Shown piece after piece: positions 45,906-55,082 of a stretch of 64,000 nt of DNA. Source of the stretch: Comamonadaceae bacterium (GTDB lineage Bacteria; Pseudomonadota; Gammaproteobacteria; Burkholderiales; Burkholderiaceae_C). How positions within the stretch are numbered: position 1 is the first letter of the stretch; the number at the start of each line of letters is the position of its first letter. The DNA lies in contig JAIYAR010000016.1 in assembly GCA_027488985.1 (NCBI GenBank), positions 62,001-126,000 on the forward strand, written 5' to 3'. Both the position numbers and the translations under genes were made by a program. Under the pieces are notes generated by a model that was not told where the DNA came from, ran no database searches, and saw only the letters and a program-made list of their open reading frames with translations.

Positions 45906-47333
45906 TCAAACACACTCGCGCTCAATGAGCGCTTTGATAGCGGGCACGTCGGCATCCATCACCAACACGCGCTTGGGCAGGGCCTCGATACCTTCAAACT
46001 GCGGCGGGCGAACGGGATCACGACCCAAGGCCTCGACCACCGTGGCTGCGAACTTGATGGGCAGTGCGGTTTCCAACACCACCATGGGCACGCCGGCAGT
46101 CAGGTGCTCCAGCGCTACCTTCAGGCCATCGGCGGTGTGGGTGTCAATCATCATGCCGTGCTGTTCGTAAGTGGCACGGATGGTGTCCAGGCGGTTGGCG
46201 TGGGTGCTCTTGCCGCTCACAAAACCATACTGGGTGGCCGCTTGCGCGAACACTGGGTCTGCACTCAGGTCGAACTGGCCACTTTTGGACAGGCCTTCGC
46301 CGAACAACGCCTTGACCCGCGCACCTTCGCGGCCCAGCAGGTCGAACACAAAGCGTTCGAAGTTGCTGGCCTTGGAAATGTCCATGGACGGGCTGGATGT
46401 CTCATGCGTATCCGCCGTGCCGCGCACCCGGTACACGCCGGTGCGGAAGAACTCGTCGAGCACATCGTTTTCGTTGGTGGCAACCACCAGCTTGTCGACC
46501 GGCAGACCCATCATGCGGGCCACGTGGCCGGCACACACATTGCCGAAATTGCCACTCGGCACGCTGAACGACACCTTTTGGGTATTCGACTCGGTCGCCT
46601 GGATGTAGCCGGCAAAGTAGTACACCACCTGGGCCAGCAAACGCGCCCAGTTGATGGAGTTGACCGTGCCGATTTTGTACTTACGCTTGAACTCGAGGTC
46701 GTTGGACACCGCCTTGACGATGTCCTGGCAGTCATCAAACACACCCTTGATGGCAATGTTGTAAATGTTGGCGTCCTGCAGGCTGAACATTTGTGCCTGC
46801 TGGAAGGGGCTCATGCGGCCGTGCGGGCTGGTCATGAAGACGCGCACGCCCTTTTTGCCGCGCATGGCGTGTTCTGCGGCGCTGCCGGTGTCGCCACTGG
46901 TGGCGCCCAGAATGTTGAGCTCTTCGCCGCGGCGGGCCAATTCGTACTCGAACAGGTTGCCCAACAGCTGCATGGCCATGTCCTTGAAGGCCAAGGTCGG
47001 GCCGTTGGACAGCGCTTCGATCCAGACGCCGTCCTGCAGGTGGCGCAGGGGCACGATCTCGCCGGTGCCGAACACCTCGGCGGTGTAGGTCTTGGCGCAC
47101 AAGGCGCGCAGATTGTCAGCAGGAATATCGTCGATGTACAGCGACAGGATTTCAAACGCCAGTGAGGCGTAGCCCTGCTCATGGTAGACCTTGCGCCAGA
47201 GGGTCAGCGTGGCGTCGTCTACCTGCGGGTAGGCCACCGGCATGTACAGGCCGCCGTCCGGCGCCAGGCCTTCGAGCAGGATTTCGCAAAAGCGTTTGCG
47301 GTCTTGGTTACCGCGTGTAGAGATGTATTGCAT
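45906..47333 (-). CDS. thrC: Threonine synthase
   Basis: A 475-residue PLP enzyme that turns O-phosphohomoserine into threonine. The Schiff-base lysine K117 lies in NGPTLAFKDMAMQLLG, the substrate loop is in GATSGDTGSAAEHAM, and the PLP phosphate site is in VPSGNFGNVCAG. The N-terminal MQYISTRG is typical. It follows hom by 15 bases on the same strand, so the two last branches of threonine synthesis are co-expressed. Confidence 0.97.
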   Translation of the reverse strand: MQYISTRGNQDRKRFCEILLEGLAPDGGLYMPVAYPQVDDATLTLWRKVYHEQGYASLAFEILSLYIDDIPADNLRALCAKTYTAEVFGTGEIVPLRHLQDGVWIEALSNGPTLAFKDMAMQLLGNLFEYELARRGEELNILGATSGDTGSAAEHAMRGKKGVRVFMTSPHGRMSPFQQAQMFSLQDANIYNIAIKGVFDDCQDIVKAVSNDLEFKRKYKIGTVNSINWARLLAQVVYYFAGYIQATESNTQKVSFSVPSGNFGNVCAGHVARMMGLPVDKLVVATNENDVLDEFFRTGVYRVRGTADTHETSSPSMDISKASNFERFVFDLLGREGARVKALFGEGLSKSGQFDLSADPVFAQAATQYGFVSGKSTHANRLDTIRATYEQHGMMIDTHTADGLKVALEHLTAGVPMVVLETALPIKFAATVVEALGRDPVRPPQFEGIEALPKRVLVMDADVPAIKALIERECV

Positions 47334-47348
47334 TCGGCAGTGTCCTGA

Positions 47349-48671
47349 TTACGCCAGCTCTTCCTTGCGGATGCGGGTGATGGGCTGCAATACGGTAGGC
47401 AGCGCTTGCATCTGGGCAAGGGCCACGTTCATCTTGGCTTCTGCGCAGTCATGGGTCAGGATGATGACGTCGGTCTGGGTCGCAGCTTCACCGCTGATTT
47501 CGTCTGCTTCGCGTTGCAACACTGCATCGATGCTGATGCCGGCTTCGGCCAACAAACCGGTGACCTTAGCCAGTACACCAGCCTCGTCGGCCACACGCAG
47601 GCGCAGGTAGTAGCTGGTTACCACTTCGCTCATGGCCAGCACCGGGGTGTTGCTGATGGCGTTCGGCTGGAAGGCCAAGTGCGGCACACGCTGGGCGGCA
47701 TCTGCGGTGTGCAGGCGGGTGATGTCCACCAGGTCGGCAATCACAGCGCTGGCAGTGGGCTCAGAGCCCGCACCCTTGCCGTAGTACAGCGTGGTGCCCA
47801 CGGCGTCGCCATGGGCCATGACGGCGTTCATGGCGCCTTCCACATTGGCGATCAGGCGCTTGGCCGGTACCAGTGTGGGGTGCACGCGCAGCTCAATGCC
47901 GGCGGCGGTGCGCTTGGTAATGCCCAGCAGTTTGATGCGGTAGCCCAGTTGCTCGGCGTATTTGATGTCGGCCGCGCCCAGCTTGGTGATGCCTTCCACA
48001 TAGGCCTTGTCGAACTGCACCGGAATGCCGAAGGCAATCGCGCTCATCAGGGTGACCTTGTGCGCTGCGTCCACACCTTCGATGTCGAAAGTCGGGTCCG
48101 CTTCGGCGTAGCCCAGACGCTGGGCCTCTTTGAGCACCACGTCAAAGTCCAGGCCCTTGTCGCGCATCTCGGACAGAATGAAGTTGGTGGTGCCGTTGAT
48201 GATGCCGGCGATCCACTGGATGCGGTTAGCGGTCAGGCCTTCGCGCAGTGCCTTGATGATGGGAATGCCACCGGCCACGGCGGCCTCAAACGCCACCATC
48301 ACACCCTTGGCGGATGCCGCAGCAAAAATTTCGGTGCCGTGCACGGCGAGCAAAGCCTTGTTGGCAGTGACGACATGCTTTCCGGCGGCAATAGCTTCTA
48401 GCACCAGCGCCTTGGCGATGCCGTAGCCGCCGATCAGCTCAATAACGATATCGATCTCGGGGTTGGCAATAACGGCGCGCGCGTCGTTCACCACCTTTAC
48501 ATCGGGGCCGACAACGCTTTGGGCACGTGCCACGTCGAGGTCAGCCACCATGGTGATTTCGATACCGCGGCCGGCACGGCCCTGGATTTCTTGCTGGTTG
48601 CGTTTGAGCACATTGAATGCGCCGCTTCCCACGGTGCCAATGCCGAGCAGGCCTACTTGTATCGGTTTCAT
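47349..48671 (-). CDS. hom: Homoserine dehydrogenase
   Basis: A 440-residue enzyme that reduces aspartate semialdehyde to homoserine. An N-terminal nucleotide-binding motif LGIGTVGSGAF, the substrate segment INGTTNFILSEM and a C-terminal ACT domain (about 350-430) are present. The ACT domain implies feedback inhibition by threonine. Second gene of the aminotransferase-hom-thrC run; a dispersed repeat lies in the 71-base gap upstream. Confidence 0.97.
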   Translation of the reverse strand: MKPIQVGLLGIGTVGSGAFNVLKRNQQEIQGRAGRGIEITMVADLDVARAQSVVGPDVKVVNDARAVIANPEIDIVIELIGGYGIAKALVLEAIAAGKHVVTANKALLAVHGTEIFAAASAKGVMVAFEAAVAGGIPIIKALREGLTANRIQWIAGIINGTTNFILSEMRDKGLDFDVVLKEAQRLGYAEADPTFDIEGVDAAHKVTLMSAIAFGIPVQFDKAYVEGITKLGAADIKYAEQLGYRIKLLGITKRTAAGIELRVHPTLVPAKRLIANVEGAMNAVMAHGDAVGTTLYYGKGAGSEPTASAVIADLVDITRLHTADAAQRVPHLAFQPNAISNTPVLAMSEVVTSYYLRLRVADEAGVLAKVTGLLAEAGISIDAVLQREADEISGEAATQTDVIILTHDCAEAKMNVALAQMQALPTVLQPITRIRKEELA

Positions 48672-48692
48672 ATCGTTCTTACGTAAAAAGTG

Positions 48693-48733
48693 CGTCTAGC
48701 CCTTGCAAACAGTGCGCAGGCAGCTATCAAAAT
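48693..48733 (-). repeat. Dispersed 3'-end repeat, copy 8
   Basis: The minus-strand reading has GATTTTGATAGC, TGCCTGCGCACTGTTTGC, then AAGGGCTAGACGC. It begins about 10 bases after the aminotransferase stop codon, in the same orientation as that gene. The 5' arm of the first hairpin is degraded. Confidence 0.78.
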
Positions 48734-48742
48734 CAGAGTGAG

Positions 48743-49969
48743 TCAGTTCCCGTTGCGCTTGCGATAGCTCTCGAGGAACTTGGCAATGCGGCCAATGGCT
48801 TCACGCAAATCGTCCTCATGCGGGAGGAACACGATGCGGAAGTGGTCGGGCGCTTGCCAGTTAAAGCCGGTTCCCTGTACCAGCATGACGCGGGTCTCGC
48901 GCAGCAGCTCCAGGAAAAATTGCCGGTCGTCCGAGATGGGGTACACCTTGGGGTCCAGCTTGGGGAACATGTACAGCGCGGCCTGCGGCTTCACACAGGT
49001 CACGCCGGGGATGGCAGTAATCAGCTCAAAGGCCAGATCGCGCTGGCGGCGCAAGCGCCCGCCTTCGCACACCAAATCGTTGATGCTCTGGTAACCACCC
49101 AAAGCGGTCTGTATCGCCCACTGGCCGGGCACGTTGGAGCACAGCTTCATGTTCGAGAGCATGTTGAGGCCCTCGATGTAATCAGCCGCCGACTTCTTGT
49201 TACCCGACACCACCAGCCAGCCAGCTCGGTAACCGCAGGAGCGGTAGCTTTTGGACAGGGAGTTGAAGGTGAGCGTCAGCACGTCGGTCGACAGGCTGGC
49301 CATGGCCGTGTGGTGGAAACCGTCGTACAAGACCTTGTCGTAAACCTCGTCCGCCAGAATCACGAGGCCGTGCTGGCGGGCGATTTCGATGATGCCTTGC
49401 AGCAGCTCGGTGGAATACAACACGCCGGTCGGGTTGTTGGGGTTGATAACCACAATGCCTTTGGTGCGTGGCGTAATCTTGGCGCGTATGTCGTCCAGGT
49501 CGGGCATCCAGCCATTGTTTTCGTCGCACAGGTAGTGCACCGGTGTGCCGCCTGAGAGGCTGGTGGCAGCAGTCCACAAAGGGTAGTCAGGCATGGGCAA
49601 CAACAACTCGTCGCCGTTATCCAGCAAGGCGTTAGTGGCCATGGTGATCAGCTCACTGGCGCCGTTGCCCAGATAAATATCATCCAGCGTGACGCCGGCA
49701 ATGCCCTGCTTCTGGGTCTCGTGCATCACCGCTTTGCGGGCAGCAAAAATGCCTTTGCTGTCGGAGTAGCCTGCCGAGTTCGGCAGGTTGCGGATCATGT
49801 CCTGCTGGATTTCTTCGGGTGCATCAAAACCGAACACCGCCAAGTTGCCCAGATTGAGCTTGATGATCTTCTGACCCTCATCCTCCATCTGACGCGCCGC
49901 GTCCATGATGGGACCGCGGATGTCGTAGAGCACATTGGCCAGCTTGGCAGATTTCTGAATGGTTTTCAA
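48743..49969 (-). CDS. PLP-dependent aminotransferase, AlaA/AlaC-like
   Basis: A 408-residue class I aminotransferase. The PLP lysine is in TFNSLSKSYRSCGYRAGW, and GNGASELITMATNALLDNGD and INPNNPTGVLYS are typical of the alanine aminotransferase AlaA group. It probably makes alanine from pyruvate and glutamate. The start is a TTG at 49969 with GGAGGG a few bases upstream; the ATG at 50047 would add 26 residues with no family match. It heads the operon with hom and thrC, a common order in beta-proteobacteria. TTGCCT and TATAGG with an 18-base spacer lie upstream as a possible promoter. Confidence 0.9.
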   Translation of the reverse strand: MKTIQKSAKLANVLYDIRGPIMDAARQMEDEGQKIIKLNLGNLAVFGFDAPEEIQQDMIRNLPNSAGYSDSKGIFAARKAVMHETQKQGIAGVTLDDIYLGNGASELITMATNALLDNGDELLLPMPDYPLWTAATSLSGGTPVHYLCDENNGWMPDLDDIRAKITPRTKGIVVINPNNPTGVLYSTELLQGIIEIARQHGLVILADEVYDKVLYDGFHHTAMASLSTDVLTLTFNSLSKSYRSCGYRAGWLVVSGNKKSAADYIEGLNMLSNMKLCSNVPGQWAIQTALGGYQSINDLVCEGGRLRRQRDLAFELITAIPGVTCVKPQAALYMFPKLDPKVYPISDDRQFFLELLRETRVMLVQGTGFNWQAPDHFRIVFLPHEDDLREAIGRIAKFLESYRKRNGN

Positions 49970-50069
49970 AGTCCCTCCGGGAGGTGTCAGCACAGGGTGA
50001 AACCTATAATTTGACCACAGTTCGGCAGGCAACCCGCCTCGCTGCATGCCTGCGAATCAAGCCCCCTCC

Positions 50070-50435
50070 ATGAAATTCATTCCTGACGCTGCGCAAGGCC
50101 CCTCCATCACAGGCTACGGCCCCGGATGGGTCGAAGTGAACGGTGAGAAATACGACTCCAGCATCATTGTGAGCAGCCAAGGCATCATTCAGCCTTGGTC
50201 CTGCATACGCTTTGAGGATCTGGGCGACTTCCATTTTGAGGAGCTCGCCACTTTTGCGTCGGAGTTGGTACTGTTTGGCAGCGGCGCAAGCATCCGCTTC
50301 CCCCATCCTCAGTGGCTCAAGCCCTTGTACAGCCGCCGTATCGGGCTGGAAACCATGGACACCCAGGCGGCCTGCCGCACCTATAACTTTCTGTCCGGAG
50401 AGGGCCGCAAGGTGGTTGCTGCGCTCATCATCTAG
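50070..50435 (+). CDS. Mth938-like domain protein (DUF498)
   Basis: A 121-residue protein of the Mth938/NDUFAF3-like fold (GPSITGYGPGWVEVNGEKYD, SSIIVSSQGIIQPW, then GSGASIRFPH). Eukaryotic relatives help assemble respiratory complex I; the bacterial role is unclear. The ATG at 50070 is preferred to 50046 because the conserved sequence MKFIPD begins there. It is divergent from the aminotransferase gene. Confidence 0.83.
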   Translation: MKFIPDAAQGPSITGYGPGWVEVNGEKYDSSIIVSSQGIIQPWSCIRFEDLGDFHFEELATFASELVLFGSGASIRFPHPQWLKPLYSRRIGLETMDTQAACRTYNFLSGEGRKVVAALII

Positions 50436-50589
50436 GCATACCGGTCGCCCCTGACTTCAGACCTTGGTCTTTTCAGAGTAAAATCATGGGTTGCGGTCCA
50501 GAGCGAAGAATTACTGTCACATTCGACGCTGTCCCCTATGACTGACCAGTCCGGCTCGCCGGGCTGAAACACCGAGATTGAAATTCCAT

Positions 50590-51066
50590 ATGGCGATTGT
50601 TGTCAACAAACCCCTTCCCGAATTTGAGGCCAACGCCACCGGCGGCATCAAGGTGACCAACACCACCCACGTCGGGAAAACCATGGTTTTGTACTTTTAC
50701 CCCAAAGACAATACCCCTGGCTGCACCACAGAAGCCATGCAATTCAGGGACAAGTACAAGGATTTCGTGAAAGCCGGAGCAGAGGTGTTCGGCGTGTCAC
50801 GGGACAACATGAAGTCCCACGATGAATTTAAAACCAAGCTGGAACTTCCCTTTGAGCTGATCGCTGACACAGAAGAAAAGATGTGCCACATGTTCGGTGT
50901 GGTCAAAAACAAGATCATGTACGGCAAGAAGGTTAAAGGTATTGAACGCAGCACCTTCCTGATCGGCGCCGATGGCCTAGTCAAAGAAGAATGGCGCGGC
51001 CTGAAGGTTCCGGGCCATGTGGACGACGTGCTGAAAGCCGTCAAAGCACTCAAAAAAGCAGCCTGA
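50590..51066 (+). CDS. Thioredoxin-dependent peroxiredoxin (Bcp/PrxQ type)
   Basis: A 158-residue peroxidase. The peroxidatic cysteine is C45 in NTPGCTTEAM. The resolving cysteine found five residues later in E. coli Bcp is replaced by Met (TTEAMQFRD), so the enzyme is 1-Cys-like or uses the distant Cys in KMCHMFG. It reduces hydrogen peroxide and organic peroxides with thioredoxin. The start at 50590 gives the family N-terminus (MAIVVNKPLPEFEA). A perfect terminator hairpin follows at 51163. Confidence 0.93.
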   Translation: MAIVVNKPLPEFEANATGGIKVTNTTHVGKTMVLYFYPKDNTPGCTTEAMQFRDKYKDFVKAGAEVFGVSRDNMKSHDEFKTKLELPFELIADTEEKMCHMFGVVKNKIMYGKKVKGIERSTFLIGADGLVKEEWRGLKVPGHVDDVLKAVKALKKAA

Positions 51067-51162
51067 TTGCCCTGTTGTTTTGATGCACCCGACGGCGTTT
51101 GCCGTCACAGTGCTCATGCATAATGGTCCGCATGCCGTTGAAGCTTGCAACCGCGCTCCCTG

Positions 51163-51193
51163 AAAAAGCCGCCTTGGCTCAAGGCGGCTTTTT
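51163..51193 (+). terminator. Perfect 14-bp terminator hairpin
   Basis: AAAAAGCCGCCTTG (51163-51176) and CAAGGCGGCTTTTT (51180-51193) pair completely around a GCT loop, with further T residues to 51200. It lies 97 bases after the peroxiredoxin stop and about 50 bases before phoH, so it insulates the two. The A-run on the left arm makes it potentially bidirectional. A smaller hairpin GACGGC/GCCGTC lies at 51091-51106. Confidence 0.9.
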
Positions 51194-51243
51194 CGCTTTT
51201 TCGGCATTGCTTTTCCACTTCTCAACTTCTGCGAATCCACTCC

Positions 51244-52938
51244 ATGCCACTGCCCCCTGCCCCGTCCAAGCGTGCCGATCGATTGACCGCCAAAGACTTT
51301 GAGGCTCCCGCGCGCGCATCCGCCCGCCCGGCCCGCAAGGCCACCCCAGAAGTTGCTCCTATCCAAATTGCCCTATCTGAACCTGAGCGCGCTGGCCGGG
51401 AATCCCGGAAATCGGTCCAAACCCCTGCACTGACCCGTGCCCCGGCGATCCAGGAAGGCGTGGCCATCGGCCTGCCAACCAAGTCCATCTCCAAAGCCTC
51501 AGCGCCTGTGCTCGCCGACAAGAAGCGCAGCAAGCGTGCCAAAACCAATGGTCCGACGAAGCTTTTTGTGTTGGATACCAATGTGCTGTTGCACGATCCG
51601 ATGTGCCTGTTCCGCTTTGAGGAACATGACATCTATTTGCCCATGATCGTGCTGGAAGAGTTGGACGGTCACAAGAAAGGCATGACCGAGGTCGCCCGCA
51701 ATGCACGTCAGACCAGCCGAACCTTGGACGCACTAGCTGGCGCCCCGGAGGCCGACATTACGGCCGGCCTCTTGCTGGACACGACAGGGCACAAGGATGC
51801 GTCCGGCAAACTGATGTTTCAGACCCAGCCTCTGAACTACACCTTGCCCACCAGCCTGCCTCAAGGTAAAGCGGACAACCAGATTCTGGGAGTCGTGGAA
51901 GCGCTGCGCCAGCACTACGCCCCCCGTGAAGTGGTGCTGGTATCCAAAGACATCAATATGCGCGTCAAGGCACGCGCTCTGGGCTTGGCTACCGACGACT
52001 ACCAGAACGACAAAACGCTGGAAGACGGCGACATGCTGTATTCCGGCTCGCTCGCCCTGCCTTCTGATTTCTGGGCCACACACGGCCAGAGCGTGGAGAG
52101 TTGGCAGCAAGGCCAACACACCTTCTACAAGGTGGATGGCCCTGTGGTGCCCCAGATGATGATCAACCAGTTCGTCTATTTTGAGTCGCCCGGCGAACCC
52201 AGCTTGTACGCGCGCGTGACCGAGATCCGCGGCACTACCGCAGTCCTTAAAACCCTCAAAGATTTCAATCATCTGAAAAATGCAGTGTGGGGCGTGACCA
52301 CCCGTAATCGCGAGCAAAACTTTGCGATGAACCTGCTGACCGATCCGGAAGTCGATTTCGTCACCCTCACAGGCACGGCCGGTACCGGAAAGACCTTGAT
52401 GGCGTTGGCAGCAGGCCTTACTCAGGTGCTGGATGACCGACGATATACCGAGATCATCGTGACCCGCGCCACTGTGAGCGTGGGCGAAGACATCGGCTTC
52501 CTGCCTGGTACCGAGGAGGAAAAAATGGGCCCCTGGATGGGCGCATTGGATGACAACCTCGAAGTCCTGGGCAAGACAGACACCAATGCGGGCGAATGGG
52601 GCCGTGCAGCCACGAACGAACTGATTCGTAGCCGCGTCAAGATCAAGAGCATGAACTTCATGCGCGGACGTACTTTCCTGAACAAGTACGTCATCATCGA
52701 CGAGGCCCAGAACTTGACGCCCAAGCAAATGAAAACGCTGATCACCCGCGCGGGGCCCGGCACCAAAATCATCTGCATGGGTAACCTCGCCCAAATCGAC
52801 ACGCCCTACCTGACCGAGGGCTCTTCAGGCCTGACGTTTGCTGTGGACAAGTTCAAGGGCTGGCCGCATGGCGGGCACATCACGCTGGCACGTGGTGAGC
52901 GTTCCCGTCTCGCAGATTTTGCCAGCGAAGTGCTATAA
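51244..52938 (+). CDS. PhoH family protein with N-terminal PIN domain (PhoH2-type)
   Basis: A 564-residue protein. A basic, Ala/Pro-rich leader (1-100) is followed by a PIN ribonuclease domain with the first catalytic aspartate D111 in FVLDTNVLLHDP. A PhoH ATPase domain follows, with Walker A GTAGTGKT near 377-384 and VIIDEAQNLTPKQMKTL as Walker B. PIN-PhoH proteins are RNA-unwinding ribonucleases. The ATG at 51244 was chosen because the upstream frame runs through the terminator. The TAA stop lies in a dispersed repeat. Confidence 0.93.
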   Translation: MPLPPAPSKRADRLTAKDFEAPARASARPARKATPEVAPIQIALSEPERAGRESRKSVQTPALTRAPAIQEGVAIGLPTKSISKASAPVLADKKRSKRAKTNGPTKLFVLDTNVLLHDPMCLFRFEEHDIYLPMIVLEELDGHKKGMTEVARNARQTSRTLDALAGAPEADITAGLLLDTTGHKDASGKLMFQTQPLNYTLPTSLPQGKADNQILGVVEALRQHYAPREVVLVSKDINMRVKARALGLATDDYQNDKTLEDGDMLYSGSLALPSDFWATHGQSVESWQQGQHTFYKVDGPVVPQMMINQFVYFESPGEPSLYARVTEIRGTTAVLKTLKDFNHLKNAVWGVTTRNREQNFAMNLLTDPEVDFVTLTGTAGTGKTLMALAAGLTQVLDDRRYTEIIVTRATVSVGEDIGFLPGTEEEKMGPWMGALDDNLEVLGKTDTNAGEWGRAATNELIRSRVKIKSMNFMRGRTFLNKYVIIDEAQNLTPKQMKTLITRAGPGTKIICMGNLAQIDTPYLTEGSSGLTFAVDKFKGWPHGGHITLARGERSRLADFASEVL

Positions 52939-52980
52939 GAAAAGTAGCTACTCGCGCATATTTAAAAAGGGCTGGAGGCC
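52932..52980 (+). repeat. Dispersed 3'-end repeat, copy 9 (doubles as a terminator)
   Basis: Reads GCTATAAGAAAAGTAGC, TACTCGCGCATATTTAAAA, then AGGGCTGGAGGCC. The TAA stop of phoH (52936-52938) lies inside it. Its 3' end forms the left arm of the terminator at 52964-53002. Confidence 0.85.
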
Positions 52981-53002
52981 GATGTGGCTTCCAGCCCTTT
53001 TT
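52964..53002 (+). terminator. phoH terminator formed from the dispersed repeat
   Basis: AAAAAGGGCTGGA (52964-52976) pairs perfectly with TCCAGCCCTTTTT (52990-53002), with further near-pairing inside (GGCC/GGCT). It ends with a T-run and is symmetric, so it could serve both phoH and the convergent dnaB. Confidence 0.88.
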
Positions 53003-53021
53003 CTTTCAATGCCGTAGGAAG

Positions 53022-54425
53022 TCAGTAGTCGCCACTACCACCATGCGCCAAATTTTCGAACTTGGTAAAGCGGTTCATGAAGGCGAGTTTGACGGTGCCG
53101 GTCGGGCCATTACGTTGCTTGGCAATGATGACTTCGGCCACGCCCGGCTCTTTGCATTGGTCCTTGGTGTAGTACTCATCACGGTAAATGAACATGATGA
53201 TGTCCGCATCCTGCTCAATAGCACCTGATTCACGCAAGTCACTCATCATCGGGCGCTTGTCAGGCCGCTGCTCCACCGAACGGTTCAGCTGGGAGAGCGC
53301 GATCACCGGGCACTTGAGCTCACGGGCCAGCATCTTCAAACCCCGGGAAATCTCACCCAACTCGGTCGCGCGGTTTTCACCATCGCCGCCACTGCCGCTC
53401 ATCAGCTGCAAATAGTCTACGACGATGAGGCCGAGCTGCCCGCATTGGCGTGCTAAGCGACGGGCATTGGCACGCACTTCACTGGAGTTCAAACCCGCGC
53501 TTTCGTCGATGTGCAAGGATATGGTTCGCAACTTCTCAATGGCCTCTGACAAGCGGGGCCACTCTTCATCAGTCAACTTGCCGGTACGCAAGTGCCCTTG
53601 GTCCACGCGGCCAATAGAGCCAACGATACGCACCGCCAACTGAGCCGCGCCCATTTCCATAGAGAAAATAGCAACCGGCAAACCTTCGTTCAGGGCGACG
53701 TGCTCGGCAATATTGATAGCCAAGGCGGTTTTCCCCATGGAGGGACGCGCCGCCAAAACTATCAAGTCACCCGCCTGCAGGCCTGCAGTCATGCGGTCAA
53801 AGTCGATGAAACCCGTGGGCACACCCGTTACGTCATTCGGGTTGTCCGCCATCTCCTGCACGCGGTCCAGCAGATTGACCACCAGGTTATCCATGGACTG
53901 GAAGCCTTGCTTGTTGCGCTTGCCGGCCTCGCCGATGTTGAAAATCTTCTGCTCGGATTCGTCCACAATCTCTGAAACAGGACGACCTTTGGGATTGAAC
54001 GCATTCGTCGCGATTTCGTCACTGGCGCTGACCAGCTTGCGCAGGATGGATCGGTCTCGCACGATCTCCGCATAACGCCGGATGTTGCTTGCACTCGGCA
54101 CGTACTGGGCCAGAGAGTTGAGGTACGTGAGTCCACCCACCTCCTCTGCCTTGCCTTGGTTCTGCAAGTGCTCAAACACCGTAATGACGTCTGCCGGCTT
54201 GTTGCCGTTGATCAGGGTTCCGATAGATGCATAGATCAATCTATGCTCATGTCGGTAGAAGTCCGCATCCATCAGGATGTCACTGACGCGATCCCAAGCT
54301 TCATTGTCCAGCAGCAAACCTCCAATGACACTGGATTCCCCTTCTATGGAGTGAGGCGGCACACGCAGTTGGGCAATTTGCCGGTCGGACTCAAAGCCAT
54401 CGATGGAAGTAGGGACTGCAGACAT
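53022..54425 (-). CDS. dnaB: Replicative DNA helicase
   Basis: A 467-residue hexameric helicase. The N-terminal domain (about 20-125) is followed by a linker and a RecA-like domain with Walker A ARPSMGKT at 226-233 and the DnaB motifs LIVVDYLQLM and VIALSQLNRSVEQR. It unwinds DNA at the replication fork. There is no intein. It is the usual distal neighbour of the rpsF-priB-rpsR-rplI genes, but a hairpin at 54543-54575 separates them. Confidence 0.97.
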   Translation of the reverse strand: MSAVPTSIDGFESDRQIAQLRVPPHSIEGESSVIGGLLLDNEAWDRVSDILMDADFYRHEHRLIYASIGTLINGNKPADVITVFEHLQNQGKAEEVGGLTYLNSLAQYVPSASNIRRYAEIVRDRSILRKLVSASDEIATNAFNPKGRPVSEIVDESEQKIFNIGEAGKRNKQGFQSMDNLVVNLLDRVQEMADNPNDVTGVPTGFIDFDRMTAGLQAGDLIVLAARPSMGKTALAINIAEHVALNEGLPVAIFSMEMGAAQLAVRIVGSIGRVDQGHLRTGKLTDEEWPRLSEAIEKLRTISLHIDESAGLNSSEVRANARRLARQCGQLGLIVVDYLQLMSGSGGDGENRATELGEISRGLKMLARELKCPVIALSQLNRSVEQRPDKRPMMSDLRESGAIEQDADIIMFIYRDEYYTKDQCKEPGVAEVIIAKQRNGPTGTVKLAFMNRFTKFENLAHGGSGDY

Positions 54426-54542
54426 GAAGTTTCCTTGGAACCCTTCATCCTAAAGCGAGCCGGGGGGCGCGTCGAGGGAAAGGCTGGGGGCAAGCTGTGG
54501 GAAAACTGTGCAAACAGCGGGATAAGTTGCCGCACAAAATAC

Positions 54543-54575
54543 AAAAGCCGCAAGGGACTGGCCCTGGCGGCTTTT
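54543..54575 (-). terminator. Terminator after rplI
   Basis: On the minus strand AAAAGCCGC pairs with GCGGCTTTT (plus positions 54543-54551 and 54567-54575), followed by a T-rich stretch. A second perfect hairpin CCGCCTG/CAGGCGG lies at 54585-54602. Together they probably end the ribosomal operon before dnaB. Confidence 0.75.
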
Positions 54576-54617
54576 GATCGGATACCGCCTGTCGCCAGGC
54601 GGCATACCAAAGACTGC

Positions 54618-55070
54618 TTAAGCGGTTTCGCCGTACACAGACACAGTGATATCCACCACTACGTCAGTGTGCAGAGCAACGCTCACAGTGCTGTCGCTCA
54701 CGACCTTGATGGGGCCATTGGGCATGCGGATCTGGGACTTGGCCACTTTGTAGCCAGTCTTGCCCAGCTCTTCAGCGATGTCATAGTTGGTGACGGAACC
54801 GAACAAACGGCCATCCACGCCAGCCTTTTGGGTCAACTTGATGGTCGTACCACCGAGCTTTTCACCCAAAGCTTGGCATTCAGCCAATTTGGCTGCAGCT
54901 GCTTTTTCCAGTTCGGCGCGCTTGGCTTCGAACTCTGCCTTGGCAGATTCGGTAGCACGGCGTGCACGGCCGGAGGGGATCAGGAAGTTGCGAGCGTAGC
55001 CGTCTTTGACCTTGACGATTTCGCCGAGGTTGCCGAGGTTCACGACCTTGTCGAGCAGAATGATTTGCAT
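54618..55070 (-). CDS. rplI: 50S ribosomal protein L9
   Basis: A 150-residue protein with the L9 N-terminal signature [20 protein letters not shown], a long connecting helix (about 45-75) and a C-terminal rRNA-binding domain. Full family length. Last gene of the rpsF operon, 12 bases after rpsR. Confidence 0.98.
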   Translation of the reverse strand: MQIILLDKVVNLGNLGEIVKVKDGYARNFLIPSGRARRATESAKAEFEAKRAELEKAAAAKLAECQALGEKLGGTTIKLTQKAGVDGRLFGSVTNYDIAEELGKTGYKVAKSQIRMPNGPIKVVSDSTVSVALHTDVVVDITVSVYGETA

Positions 55071-55082
55071 GGTCGGGGCTCC

